Assembly (NCBI GenBank): GCA_017991595.1
Contig: JAGOQJ010000008.1
Span: 1 to 64,000 of the forward strand
DNA from: Candidatus Didemnitutus sp.
GTDB taxonomy: Bacteria; Verrucomicrobiota; Verrucomicrobiia; Opitutales; Opitutaceae
Reading direction: 5' to 3'
DNA length: 64,000 bases
Numbering within the stretch: the stretch's first letter is position 1; each line of letters starts with the position of its first letter. Both the position numbers and the translations under genes were made by a program. This document shows positions 8,244 through 17,220 of this stretch, in pieces. Below the pieces are notes generated by a model, which searched no databases, had not been told where the DNA came from, and worked only from the letters and a program-made list of their open reading frames with translations.

Positions 8244-8729
8244 TTAAAGGGAGGGCAGGGTGGCAGCGTCGGCGAGGACTTCGGCGGCGTGGGTCTCGGG
8301 CTTCACGCGCGCATAGACCTTGGCGATGCGACCGGTGGGATCGACGAGGAAGGACGTGCGGTGGATGCCATCGAACGTCCGTCCCATGAATTTTTTCGGC
8401 CCCCAGACGCCGTAGGCTTTGGCGGTGGCGAGGTCGATGTCGGCCGCGAGCGGGAAGGGCAGGGCGTGTTTGCGGCGAAACTTGGCGTGGGAGGCCTCGT
8501 CGTCGCCGCTCACGCCGATGACCGTCAGACCGGCGGCGGTGAACTCGGCGAAGGCGTCGCGGAAACCGCAGGCCTCCGCGGTGCAGCCCGGCGTGTCGTC
8601 GCGCGGGTAAAAGTAAACGAGGTAGGGCCGGCCGCTGAGCTCGCGGGTATGTCGGGCGGTGCCGTCGGCGTCGCGATAAGCGAACGTCGGGGCCACAGCG
8701 CCGAGAGGAAGCGGGGAGACACCGGCCAT
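8244..8729 (-). CDS. bcp: Thioredoxin-dependent thiol peroxidase (Bcp/PrxQ peroxiredoxin)
   Basis: A 161-residue peroxiredoxin of the Bcp/PrxQ class that reduces hydrogen peroxide and alkyl hydroperoxides using thioredoxin. The peroxidatic Cys49 lies in DDTPGCTAEACGF, with the resolving Cys54 five residues later, the pattern of atypical two-Cys Bcp enzymes. The GVSGDDEASHAKF and RTSFLVDPTGRI segments are typical. Expected location is the cytoplasm. It is the first gene of a two-gene unit with the response regulator downstream, and diverges from aguB. A promoter-like motif lies so close to the ATG that the mRNA may be leaderless. Confidence 0.92.
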   Translation of the reverse strand: MAGVSPLPLGAVAPTFAYRDADGTARHTRELSGRPYLVYFYPRDDTPGCTAEACGFRDAFAEFTAAGLTVIGVSGDDEASHAKFRRKHALPFPLAADIDLATAKAYGVWGPKKFMGRTFDGIHRTSFLVDPTGRIAKVYARVKPETHAAEVLADAATLPSL

Positions 8730-8735
8730 GACGCG

Positions 8736-8763
8736 TTTTTACAATTGTGCGGATGATTGTCAA
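8736..8763 (-). promoter_or_regulatory. Putative sigma-70 promoter of bcp
   Basis: On the minus strand a perfect TTGACA (8763-8758) is followed after 16 bp by TAAAAA (8741-8736, four of six consensus bases). The predicted transcription start is at about 8728-8730, right at the bcp ATG (8729), so there would be no room for a ribosome binding site. Confidence 0.45.
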
Positions 8764-8881
8764 AGCCTTGTTCGTCACCGACAAGTTGCGGGTCCGGGGT
8801 GAGAGATTTCTTGTCTTTCCCGGGCCAGACCCTTCGCTCCGCGGGAGGTGCGCACCGTGCGCGCCGGTCGTCCATTTCCAC

Positions 8882-9757
<876 letters not shown>

Positions 9758-9759
9758 GC

Positions 9760-10812
9760 ATGGCCGCGACGAAGACTCCCTCCGCCCTCGGCTTCCGCAT
9801 GCCCGCCGAGTGGGAACCGCAGGAAGCCATCTGGCTTTCGTGGGCGCACAAGCGCGCCTCCTGGCCCGGCCAGTTCCGCCCGATCCCGTATGTCTATGCG
9901 GAGATCGTGAAGCAGATCAGCCGCTTCCAGCACGTCCGCATCAACGCCGCCGCCCGACTCCACGCGCGCGCCAAGCGTCTCTGCGAAAAAGCCGGCGCCG
10001 ACATGGCGCGCGTCACCTTCTACGACCACCCGACGAACGACGCATGGTGTCGCGATCACGGTCCGATCTTCGTGAAGAACGACCGCACCGGCGAAGTCGC
10101 GCTCACGGACTGGGCCTACAACGCCTGGGGCGACAAGTATCCGCCCTACGACCTCGACAACCAGATCCCGCCGAGCATCGCGCGGAAGCTGAAGCTGCGC
10201 CGTTTCGAAAACGACATGATCCTCGAGGGCGGCTCGATCGACGTGAACGGGCAGGGCCTGCTCCTCACAAGCGAGCAATGTCTGCTGAACAAGAACCGCA
10301 ACCCGCACCTCACGCGCGAGCAGATCGAGCGGAACCTGAAGGATTATCTCGGCATCAAGCAGGTGCTGTGGGTAGGCGACGGCATCATCGGTGACGACAC
10401 TGACGGGCACATCGACGACATCACGCGCTTCTACAAAGCCGACGGCTTCATCACCTGCGTCGAGCCGAACAAGCGCGATCCGAACCACAAGATCCTCGAG
10501 GAAAACCTGGAACGCCTGAAGTCGTTCCGCACGCCGGAGGGCAAGAAGTTCTCGATCGTCGAGCTGCCGATGCCGAAGCCCTTTGCGTTCCAAGGTCAGG
10601 CGGTGCCGGCGAGCTACGCGAATTTCCTCATCATCAACGGAGCCGTGCTCGTGCCGCAGTTCCGCCAGAAGCGGCGCGATGCGGAGGCGCTCGAGATCGT
10701 CGGCAGCTGTTTCCCGGGACGCGAGGCGATCGGCATCGATTGCTTCCACCTGATCTGGGGCCTCGGCACGCTGCACTGCATCTCGCAGCAACAGCCTGCG
10801 GCCGGGGCGTGA
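9760..10812 (+). CDS. aguA: Agmatine deiminase
   Basis: A 350-residue member of the peptidyl-arginine-deiminase-like fold that converts agmatine to N-carbamoylputrescine plus ammonia. Visible active-site elements are Asp94 with WCRDHGP (Arg98/Asp99), the EGGSIDVNGQG loop, GDDTDGHIDD, and the nucleophile Cys340 in GTLHCISQQQPA near the C terminus. Length is typical of the family. It starts 2 bp after the aguB stop. Together with SpeA and AguB it completes the agmatine route from arginine to putrescine. Confidence 0.95.
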   Translation: MAATKTPSALGFRMPAEWEPQEAIWLSWAHKRASWPGQFRPIPYVYAEIVKQISRFQHVRINAAARLHARAKRLCEKAGADMARVTFYDHPTNDAWCRDHGPIFVKNDRTGEVALTDWAYNAWGDKYPPYDLDNQIPPSIARKLKLRRFENDMILEGGSIDVNGQGLLLTSEQCLLNKNRNPHLTREQIERNLKDYLGIKQVLWVGDGIIGDDTDGHIDDITRFYKADGFITCVEPNKRDPNHKILEENLERLKSFRTPEGKKFSIVELPMPKPFAFQGQAVPASYANFLIINGAVLVPQFRQKRRDAEALEIVGSCFPGREAIGIDCFHLIWGLGTLHCISQQQPAAGA

Positions 10813-10930
10813 GCCAACTCTCGTCTGGCTGACGCGTTCACGCCGTGCGCTGTGGCGCGAATTGCGGCCTGCGCCCGGTGAATTTTGGTTCGCGCGCAGA
10901 GCTGCCTGCGCCGAGAATCCAATCACTCCC

Positions 10931-11404
10931 GTGAAAAACGCCGCCCGCTTCCTCTTCGCGCTACTGGCGCTCTTCGCTTTTGCCGGTTGCGAGTCTGACT
11001 CGTTCTCGAATCGCGTGCGTGATCGCTTCGCGGCCGCGCAGCCCAAGGTGATGGAGTTAGATGCCGACGCGCGCACGGTTTACTTCGCCGCGCAAGTGGC
11101 GTTCAAGCGCCTCGACTACACGCTCACGCGTTCGAGTCTGGCCGGGTTTCGCATCGAGGCGGCCAGCCGCATTCGCACCAGCGTGGCGTTCCGCGATTCG
11201 CGTCAGCTCATCGCGCAGGTGGAGGTCGCGGAAGTCGGTCCGCACAAGGCCGAGCTCTCGATGCGCTTGGCCGAACAACTCGAAGGACAGGGGCTCGGCG
11301 GCGCGAGTGAGCTGGCGTTGAAGGAACACGGGTTCTACGAGACGTATTTCACTGTATTGCAGCAGGTCTTGCAGGAGCAGGCCGCGCAAGGCGCGGCCAA
11401 GTAA
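10931..11404 (+). CDS. Predicted lipoprotein of unknown function
   Basis: A 157-residue protein with a lipoprotein-type leader (KNAARFLFALLALFAFAGC; Cys20, with Phe rather than the usual Leu/Val/Ile at -3). The mature part looks like a single small alpha/beta domain: VYFAAQVAFKRLDYTLTRSS, two beta-strand stretches, then a helical ending. This is reminiscent of small DUF3568-like envelope lipoproteins, though I do not recognise a specific family. GTG 10931 is chosen because it places the leader at the N terminus; there is no ATG in that position. It lies alone, 118 bp after aguA, with unclear operon membership. Confidence 0.65.
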   Translation: MKNAARFLFALLALFAFAGCESDSFSNRVRDRFAAAQPKVMELDADARTVYFAAQVAFKRLDYTLTRSSLAGFRIEAASRIRTSVAFRDSRQLIAQVEVAEVGPHKAELSMRLAEQLEGQGLGGASELALKEHGFYETYFTVLQQVLQEQAAQGAAK

Positions 11405-11522
11405 GCGACCGGCCGGCTCCGGCCGGGCGCGGCTGGTCACGAGCTACGGGTAAGTTTTTTCGGAAAACGGCGATTTGTTGTCACCGGATTCCGTTTTCGG
11501 GCACTTAATGGGCACCAACCCC

Positions 11523-13169
11523 ATGAATTTCCGCGCCACCGTGCCCTCTGCCGCCGTCTCCGATGCGGAACTCGTCGCCGCCTGTCTGGCGGGCGAGCGG
11601 GCGGCCTTCGCGCAGATCGTGGAGCGTTACCAGCGTTTGCTGTGCTCGCTCGCCTATGCCGCCACGGGAAGCGTGAGCGAGAGCGAGGACATCGCGCAGG
11701 AGACCTTCATCGTCGCGTGGGGCAAGCTCGGCGAATTGCGCGAGCCCGACAAGCTGCGCCCGTGGTTGTGCAGCATCCTGCGCTTCAAGATCGGCCATGT
11801 GCACCGGCGGCGCGGGCGCGATGCGATCTTCGGGGCTGAGCCGGTAGATTCCGCCGGAGAGCTGGCCGGCACCGAAACATCCGCAGCCGATCGCACGATG
11901 CAGGAGGAGGAGCAGACGATCCTGCGGCACGCGTTGGCGCAGCTGCCGGAAACCTATCGCGAGCCGCTGGTGCTCTATTACCGCGAGAACCGCTCGGTGG
12001 AGCATGTGGCCGCGGCGCTCGACCTGAGCGAGGACGCCGTGAAGCAGCGGTTGGCGCGCGGCCGGAAACTGCTGCAGGAACAGGTGCTGGCGTTGGTGGA
12101 AAACGCACTGGCGCGCACGACGCCGGGCAAGGCGTTCACGCTCGGCGTGCTGGCGGCGCTGCCGGCCTTCCTGCCGGTCCCGGCGAAAGCCGCGGGGATC
12201 GGTGGCGCGCTGGTGGCGCAGGGCGGCGCGATGGCGAAGACGACCGCGTGGGCCGCGTGGCTCGCGTCGGCATCGGGCGTGGCGAGCGCGGTGATGCAGC
12301 TGCGTCTCGGGCTCGACCAGGCGCGCACGTCGCGCGAGCGGCGCGCGGTGGTGAAGAGCACGATCGTGGTCTTCTTCGGCACGCTGGCTTATCTCGGAGT
12401 GCTGTGGGGTCTGCGCGAAGTGGCAGTGCGTCAGCCGGAGTGGCGCGTGCCGCTGGCGGTCGTGGCGCAGGTCCTGATCGTGGCGCTGATCGCGGTGTGG
12501 CCGTGGATGCTGTTGCGGCTGATGCGGTATTTTCGCCGGTTGCGTTCCGAGGAGCGCAGGCTCAATCCCGATGCGTTCAGCGAGGCGCGCGATCAAGTCG
12601 GCTCTTCCGCCGGCGTGCTGCGGAGCCGGGCGAGCCTGTTCGGTGTGCCGTTGCTGCATGTGCGGTTTTCCTCGCCCGATGAAGGCGAGGGGCCGGTGGT
12701 GGGTTGGATCGCGGCGGGCGACCGCGCCTACGGCCTGCTTTTCGCGTGGGGTGGAGTGGCGGTCGCGCCGATTTGCGTGGGCGGTTTTGCCGCCGGCTTT
12801 GTGTCGATCGGCGCTGTGAGCGTGGGTGTGATCGGCCTTGGCACGTTCGCGGTGGGCTTGCTCGCGATCGGCGGCATTGCCGTCGGGTTGATGGCGTTTG
12901 CCGGCCTGAGTGCGCTCGGCTGGTTCACGGCGCAAAGCAATGGCTTCGGCATCGCGCGGGTGGCGGCGGAAGCGCCAGTGGCGCTGGCCCAGTATACCAA
13001 CGACGCGACGGCACGGGCGTTGTTGCACGATCCGCGCGCCCAGCAGAACCAGATGATTTTCCTGATCGTGATCACGCTCGCGGTGCTCATCCCGATGACC
13101 GTTTATGCGGGTGAGGTGCGGCGACGCTTGGGCGGGCGACGACAGCGACCCGACTCAAGCGCAGACTGA
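11523..13169 (+). CDS. ECF-type sigma factor fused to a C-terminal multi-pass membrane domain
   Basis: A 548-residue fusion. Residues about 26-95 are sigma region 2 (FAQIVERYQRLLCSLAYAAT, then EDIAQETFIVAW) and about 133-185 are region 4 (LPETYREPLVLYYREN, then a helix-turn-helix with DAVKQRLARGRKLL). The rest is membrane protein: segments near 287-305 and 318-340, a long Gly/Ala-rich tract (about 410-475) with repeated xAxGxxAIGG units, and a final segment near 512-530. ECF factors with C-terminal extensions are known in Verrucomicrobiota, Planctomycetes and Acidobacteria; the extension is thought to act as a built-in regulator. No anti-sigma gene is adjacent. ATG 11508 would add five residues; neither start has a clear ribosome binding site. 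Confidence 0.85.
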   Translation: MNFRATVPSAAVSDAELVAACLAGERAAFAQIVERYQRLLCSLAYAATGSVSESEDIAQETFIVAWGKLGELREPDKLRPWLCSILRFKIGHVHRRRGRDAIFGAEPVDSAGELAGTETSAADRTMQEEEQTILRHALAQLPETYREPLVLYYRENRSVEHVAAALDLSEDAVKQRLARGRKLLQEQVLALVENALARTTPGKAFTLGVLAALPAFLPVPAKAAGIGGALVAQGGAMAKTTAWAAWLASASGVASAVMQLRLGLDQARTSRERRAVVKSTIVVFFGTLAYLGVLWGLREVAVRQPEWRVPLAVVAQVLIVALIAVWPWMLLRLMRYFRRLRSEERRLNPDAFSEARDQVGSSAGVLRSRASLFGVPLLHVRFSSPDEGEGPVVGWIAAGDRAYGLLFAWGGVAVAPICVGGFAAGFVSIGAVSVGVIGLGTFAVGLLAIGGIAVGLMAFAGLSALGWFTAQSNGFGIARVAAEAPVALAQYTNDATARALLHDPRAQQNQMIFLIVITLAVLIPMTVYAGEVRRRLGGRRQRPDSSAD

Positions 13170-13228
13170 AATCTCCCGCGTTTTCTCTTTCCGTAACTCC
13201 CGGTCAACACCGTGGACCTGGCTTCCCA

Positions 13229-14479
13229 ATGACTAAATTCGATCCTGTTCTTGAAAATCCTCCCACCGATGCCCGCTGGCGCGGGGCGGACGTTTCTGCA
13301 CCGCGCGATGGTGCGGTGGATCTCGCGCGCGTGGTGCTGACGTTGCTCGTGATCGCGCATCATGCAGTGCTGGCCTATCATCTCTACGCGCCGCCGGCGG
13401 GAACGTTCACGCGGGAGAATATGATTTGGGGCGCGTTCCCGGTGGTGGACGCGGCGCGCTCGCCCGGCGTCGATGCGCTGACGTTGTGGAACGACTCGTT
13501 CTTCATGGCGCTGTTCTTCCTGCTCGCGGGCGCGTTTGTGCCCTCCAGCCTGGCGCGCAAGGGCGCGGGGAAGTTTTTTCGGGATCGGCTCGTGCGGCTG
13601 GGCATTCCGTTTTTGGGCGCGGCGGCGCTGCTGGCTCCGCTGGCGTATTATCCGGCGTATCTGCAGCGCGCGGACGCGACGGGCCATCCGGGTTTCTGGA
13701 ACGCATGGGTGGGACTCGGCGTGTGGCCGGCGGGGCCGGCGTGGTTCCTGTGGGTGCTGCTCGCGTTCAGCGGTCTCGCGGTGGCGTTGTGGGCCGCTGC
13801 GCCGCGCGCGTTCGGGTGGCTCGGTCGGTGGGGCGGGTGGTGTCGGGAACGTCCGGCGCAGGCCTGCGCCGTATTTTCCGGGCTGGCTATCCTGAGCTAC
13901 CTGCCGACGTGCGGCTGGGTGAGCCCGTTCGACTGGGCCACGTGGGGGCCGTTTGCCGTGCAGACGGGGCGCATCGTGCTTTACGCGGCGTATTTCGTTT
14001 TCGGTTGCGCGCTCGGGGCGGGCAATCGCGAGACGCTCGGCGCGTGGCTGCGGCCGGACGGTCCACTGGCGCGGCGTTGGATCGCGTGGCAGGTCGTGGC
14101 GGGCGTCGTGTTCATGAGCTTCGTCGCGGCGCTGATCGTGTGGGTGACGCTGAATGGCAAGGGGCAACCATCGACGTTGGTCGCGGTGATCGCGACGGTG
14201 CTGTTCGCGCTGACGGGCGTGACGACGGCGTTCGCGCTGCTGGCGTATGTGGCGCGCAAGCCGCGGTGTCCCGGCCCGGTGCTGACGAGTTTGGCGCGGA
14301 ATGCGTTCGGGATGTATCTGGTGCATTACGCCATCGTGACGTGGCTGCAGTTGGCGTTGCTGGGCGTGGATTGGCCAGGCTTCGCCAAAGCGGTCGTGGT
14401 GACCGCGACGGCGATCGCGGCGAGTTGGGCCGTGGCCGCCGGGCTGCGCCGAGTGCCGGGGTTGAGCCGGGTTTTGTGA
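13229..14479 (+). CDS. Acyltransferase 3 family membrane protein
   Basis: A 416-residue integral membrane protein with about ten hydrophobic segments. It opens with DLARVVLTLLVIAHHAVLAYH, the R/H-containing first helix of the acyltransferase 3 (OafA/OpgC-like) superfamily, followed by FFMALFFLLAGAFVPSSL and a late LARNAFGMYLVHYAIV helix. Members acylate sugars of the cell surface or periplasmic glucans with acetyl or succinyl groups; the substrate cannot be told from sequence. It is 59 bp after the sigma-factor fusion and in the same orientation. A terminator-like hairpin lies about 195 bp beyond its stop. Confidence 0.85.
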   Translation: MTKFDPVLENPPTDARWRGADVSAPRDGAVDLARVVLTLLVIAHHAVLAYHLYAPPAGTFTRENMIWGAFPVVDAARSPGVDALTLWNDSFFMALFFLLAGAFVPSSLARKGAGKFFRDRLVRLGIPFLGAAALLAPLAYYPAYLQRADATGHPGFWNAWVGLGVWPAGPAWFLWVLLAFSGLAVALWAAAPRAFGWLGRWGGWCRERPAQACAVFSGLAILSYLPTCGWVSPFDWATWGPFAVQTGRIVLYAAYFVFGCALGAGNRETLGAWLRPDGPLARRWIAWQVVAGVVFMSFVAALIVWVTLNGKGQPSTLVAVIATVLFALTGVTTAFALLAYVARKPRCPGPVLTSLARNAFGMYLVHYAIVTWLQLALLGVDWPGFAKAVVVTATAIAASWAVAAGLRRVPGLSRVL

Positions 14480-14801
14480 ACTCTCGATGGTAATTGAAGT
14501 AACTTAAACTAAAGTAGGTTAATTCATTACGACTTTATTAGGGAGTTGCGGTTCCGATGGTCGCAGCGCGCACTGGAAGCTCGGGCGCAGGCGTTGGCGG
14601 AGTTGCAAATTATTCTTGCGGGAGCGGAGGCCTTTCGGGACTTTCGTCCCCTTTCGCGGCGTTCTTTCGTCACAGCCGGTGCTGCCGCGGCACTCCCACC
14701 GGCTTTTTAGTTAGCAACCATCAACCCACGGATCCCGCAAGGGTCCATCGCCGGAAGGCGCGCGCTGCGGAGTGCGACGTTCGTCTTCGGTTTACAGTCC
14801 A
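14480..14801 (+). promoter_or_regulatory. Gene-free rpsA upstream region with AT-rich promoter-like island
   Basis: These 322 bp hold no convincing gene. Bases about 14488-14541 are strikingly AT-rich for this genome (TAATTGAAGTAACTTAAAC and following), which fits a strong promoter and UP-element region for the ribosomal protein gene, although no perfect -35/-10 pair stands out. Downstream the sequence is GC-rich, with a terminator-like hairpin at 14674-14708 inside the likely rpsA leader. Confidence 0.4.
14674..14708 (+). terminator. Rho-independent terminator or attenuator upstream of rpsA
   Basis: The 8-bp stem AGCCGGTG (14674-14681) / CACCGGCT (14697-14704) encloses a loop that itself contains the palindrome TGCCGCGGCA. 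A run of five T follows (14704-14708). It lies 94 bp before the rpsA ATG. If the rpsA promoter is the AT-rich island upstream, this hairpin would act as an attenuator; otherwise it ends the acyltransferase transcript. Confidence 0.6.
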
Positions 14802-16475
14802 ATGAGTTCATTAATGGAACAGCTGCTCGAGCAGTCCTCCTTCGATAAGTTGAAGGAAGGGACGATGATCCCGGGCACCATCACGGAAATCCGCGCCAAC
14901 GAAGTGATCGTCGACATCGGCGGCAAAGCTGAAGGCGCGATCCCGGCCAATGAATTCTTCGACCTGGGCGAGCTGCAGATCGGCTCCTCCATCGAAGTCC
15001 TCCTCGAGAAGCTCGAGGACAAGGAAGGCAATCCTGTCCTTTCCTACGAAAAGGCTCAGCAGAAGAAGAATTGGGAGAACATCCTCCTCAAGTGCCAGGA
15101 AGGCACCGTCGTCGCGGGTCGCGTGAAGACAAAGGTCAAGGGCGGTCTCGTCGTCTCCATCGGCGTCGACTCGTTCCTCCCGGCTTCGCACATCGACATC
15201 CAGCCGCCGAAGAACCTCGATCAGTATCTCGGCCAGACCTACGATTTCAAGGTCCTCAAGATCAACCACGAGCGGAAGAACATCGTTCTCTCCCGCCGCG
15301 AGCTCATCGAAGAGCAGCGCCAGCAGAAGCGCCGCGACCTCCTCGAGAAGCTCCAGCCCGGCCAGGTCCGCAAGGGCGTCGTCAAGAACATCACCGACTT
15401 CGGTGCGTTCATCGACCTCGACGGCATGGACGGCCTGCTCCACATCACCGACATGTCCTGGGGCCGCATCGGTCACCCGTCCGAAATGCTCAAGCAGGGC
15501 GAGGAGATCGAGGTCATGGTCATCGACATCAACCGCGAGAAGGAGCGTGTCTCCCTCGGCCTCAAGCAGACCAAGAACAACCCGTGGGACAACATCGACC
15601 ACAAGTTCCCGGTCGGTGCCAAGGTCCGCGGCAAGGTCGTCAATCTCGTCCCCTACGGCGCGTTCATCGAACTCGAGCCAGGCGTCGAAGGTCTCGTTCA
15701 CATCACCGAGATGTCCTGGACCAAGCGCATCACGAAGCCTTCCGAACTGCTCAAGGTCGGTCAGGAACTCGATGCGGTCGTCCTCGGCATCCAGAAGGAC
15801 GAGCAGAAGATCTCGCTCGGCCTCCGCCAGCTCGAGCCGAACCCGTGGGACATGGTCCGCCACAACTACCCGGTGGGCGCTCGCGTCCGCGGCAAGGTGC
15901 GCAACATGACCACCTACGGCGCCTTCATCGAACTCGAAGAAGGCATCGACGGCATGGTGCACGTCTCCGACATGAGCTGGACCCGCAAGGTCAACCACCC
16001 GTCGGAAGTCCTCAAGAAGGGCGACGAAGTCGACGCCATCGTGCTCGACGTCGATCCGAACCAGCAGCGCATCAGCCTCGGCATGAAGCAGCTGATGACC
16101 GATCCGTGGACGGACATCGATTCGTTCTTCCGCATCGGCGACGTCGTCACCGGCACCGTCTCGAAGATCGCCAACTTCGGCGCCTTCGTGGAGCTGAAGG
16201 ACGGCATCGACGGCATGGTGCACATCTCGCAGATCACCGAAGAGCGCGTCGAGAAGGTGAAGGACGTCTTGAAGCCCGGCCAGCAAGTGACCGCCCGCGT
16301 CGTGAAAATCGATCGCGACGGCCGCCGCATCGGCCTCTCGATCAAGGCCGCCAACTACTCGGCTGAGCAGCTCGCGCAGGAGACCGCTTCCTACGAGCAG
16401 TTCACTAAGCAGACCAACGGCACCGACCTCACGAACCTCGGCGACATCTTCGACGAGGCCGCGAAGAAGGAATAA
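14802..16475 (+). CDS. rpsA: 30S ribosomal protein S1
   Basis: A 557-residue protein with six consecutive S1 RNA-binding repeats, the bacterial S1 architecture. Repeat starts are near KEGTMIPGTITEI, EGTVVAGRVKTKV, PGQVRKGVVKNITDFGAF, VGAKVRGKVVNLVPYGAF, VGARVRGKVRNMTTYGAF and IGDVVTGTVSKIANFGAF. Repeats 3-6 are closely similar; repeats 1-2 are divergent ribosome-binding domains, as in E. coli. S1 delivers structured or leader-containing mRNAs to the 30S subunit. The ATG at 14802 is chosen (another ATG lies at 14814). No strong Shine-Dalgarno sequence precedes it. A textbook terminator follows at 16503. Confidence 0.97.
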   Translation: MSSLMEQLLEQSSFDKLKEGTMIPGTITEIRANEVIVDIGGKAEGAIPANEFFDLGELQIGSSIEVLLEKLEDKEGNPVLSYEKAQQKKNWENILLKCQEGTVVAGRVKTKVKGGLVVSIGVDSFLPASHIDIQPPKNLDQYLGQTYDFKVLKINHERKNIVLSRRELIEEQRQQKRRDLLEKLQPGQVRKGVVKNITDFGAFIDLDGMDGLLHITDMSWGRIGHPSEMLKQGEEIEVMVIDINREKERVSLGLKQTKNNPWDNIDHKFPVGAKVRGKVVNLVPYGAFIELEPGVEGLVHITEMSWTKRITKPSELLKVGQELDAVVLGIQKDEQKISLGLRQLEPNPWDMVRHNYPVGARVRGKVRNMTTYGAFIELEEGIDGMVHVSDMSWTRKVNHPSEVLKKGDEVDAIVLDVDPNQQRISLGMKQLMTDPWTDIDSFFRIGDVVTGTVSKIANFGAFVELKDGIDGMVHISQITEERVEKVKDVLKPGQQVTARVVKIDRDGRRIGLSIKAANYSAEQLAQETASYEQFTKQTNGTDLTNLGDIFDEAAKKE

Positions 16476-16502
16476 GGTCCTCGCTCACGCGAAACACTCT
16501 CG

Positions 16503-16533
16503 AGACGCCCGCAGCGATGCGGGCGTCTTTTTT
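16503..16533 (+). terminator. Rho-independent terminator of rpsA
   Basis: An 11-bp perfect stem (16503-16513 with 16518-16528) is closed by a GCGA tetraloop and followed by a T tract (16528-16533), 27 bp after the rpsA stop. Confidence 0.93.
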
Positions 16534-16599
16534 GTCCTGTCAGCGCGCGTCGTCCTGTCAGCTTGCCGTCGCGCCAACACCGCCGCACGCTGTCCGGCA

Positions 16600-17070
16600 A
16601 TGCACCTGCGCCCTTACCGCGCCGAAGACCTGTCCACGCTCACCCAGCTCTTCCACGCGACGGTGCACACGGTCACCGCGGCGCATTACTCACCGGAACA
16701 GCGCGCCGCGTGGGCGCCGGCCGAGCCCGATCTGGAGCGTTGGCGGATGAAGCTGGCGGCGGAGATCACCGTCGTAGCCGAGCGCGCCGGGGAGATGCTC
16801 GGATTCTGCTCGTGGACGCCGGAGGGTTACCTCGACTTCCTCTTCGTGCATCACGCGCACCAAGGCAAAGGGATCGCGCGGGCGCTTTGCGCGGAAGCCG
16901 AGCGCGATCTGGTGGTGCGAGGCGTGGCTCGCATCCACACACAGGCCAGCGTCACGGCACAGCCGTTTTTTCTGCGCCAAGGATTCGTGCTGGTGCGTCA
17001 CCAGACCGTGAAGGCGCGCGGAGTCGAGCTGCCGAATGCGGTGATGGGGAAGCGACTGCCGCCCGCGTGA
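16600..17070 (+). CDS. GNAT family N-acetyltransferase
   Basis: A 156-residue GNAT-fold protein. It opens with the LRPYRAEDLSTLTQLF strand-helix and has a central EMLGFCSWTPEGYLDFLFVHHAHQGKGIARAL segment in which HQGKGIARAL is the acetyl-CoA-binding motif A. It ends in the FFLRQGFVLVRHQ strand. Sequence style resembles the YafP-like group of small-molecule or protein acetyltransferases; the substrate is unknown. It is a single gene between the rpsA terminator and the convergent sigma-factor gene. Confidence 0.85.
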   Translation: MHLRPYRAEDLSTLTQLFHATVHTVTAAHYSPEQRAAWAPAEPDLERWRMKLAAEITVVAERAGEMLGFCSWTPEGYLDFLFVHHAHQGKGIARALCAEAERDLVVRGVARIHTQASVTAQPFFLRQGFVLVRHQTVKARGVELPNAVMGKRLPPA

Positions 17071-17156
17071 TCGAGTAGGCGGCTCCGGTTAAATCCGTGA
17101 TCGCCGCGGTGGAGTGTGTGAGCGGAGTCGAGCGTGCAGAGCTGGTTTCAGGGCGC

Positions 17157-17185
17157 AAAAAAGCGCCTCCGCAGGGCGGAGGCGC
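17157..17185 (-). terminator. Rho-independent terminator of the sigma-factor gene
   Basis: On the minus strand a 10-bp stem (17176-17185 with 17163-17172, 3-nt loop) is followed by six T (complement of the A run 17157-17162), 35 bp downstream of the sigma-factor stop. With only a short loop it could also stop read-through from the convergent acetyltransferase gene. Confidence 0.9.
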
Positions 17186-17220
17186 GAAGGTGATCAGGCT
17201 GCAGCAGGCGGTGCGGACGG

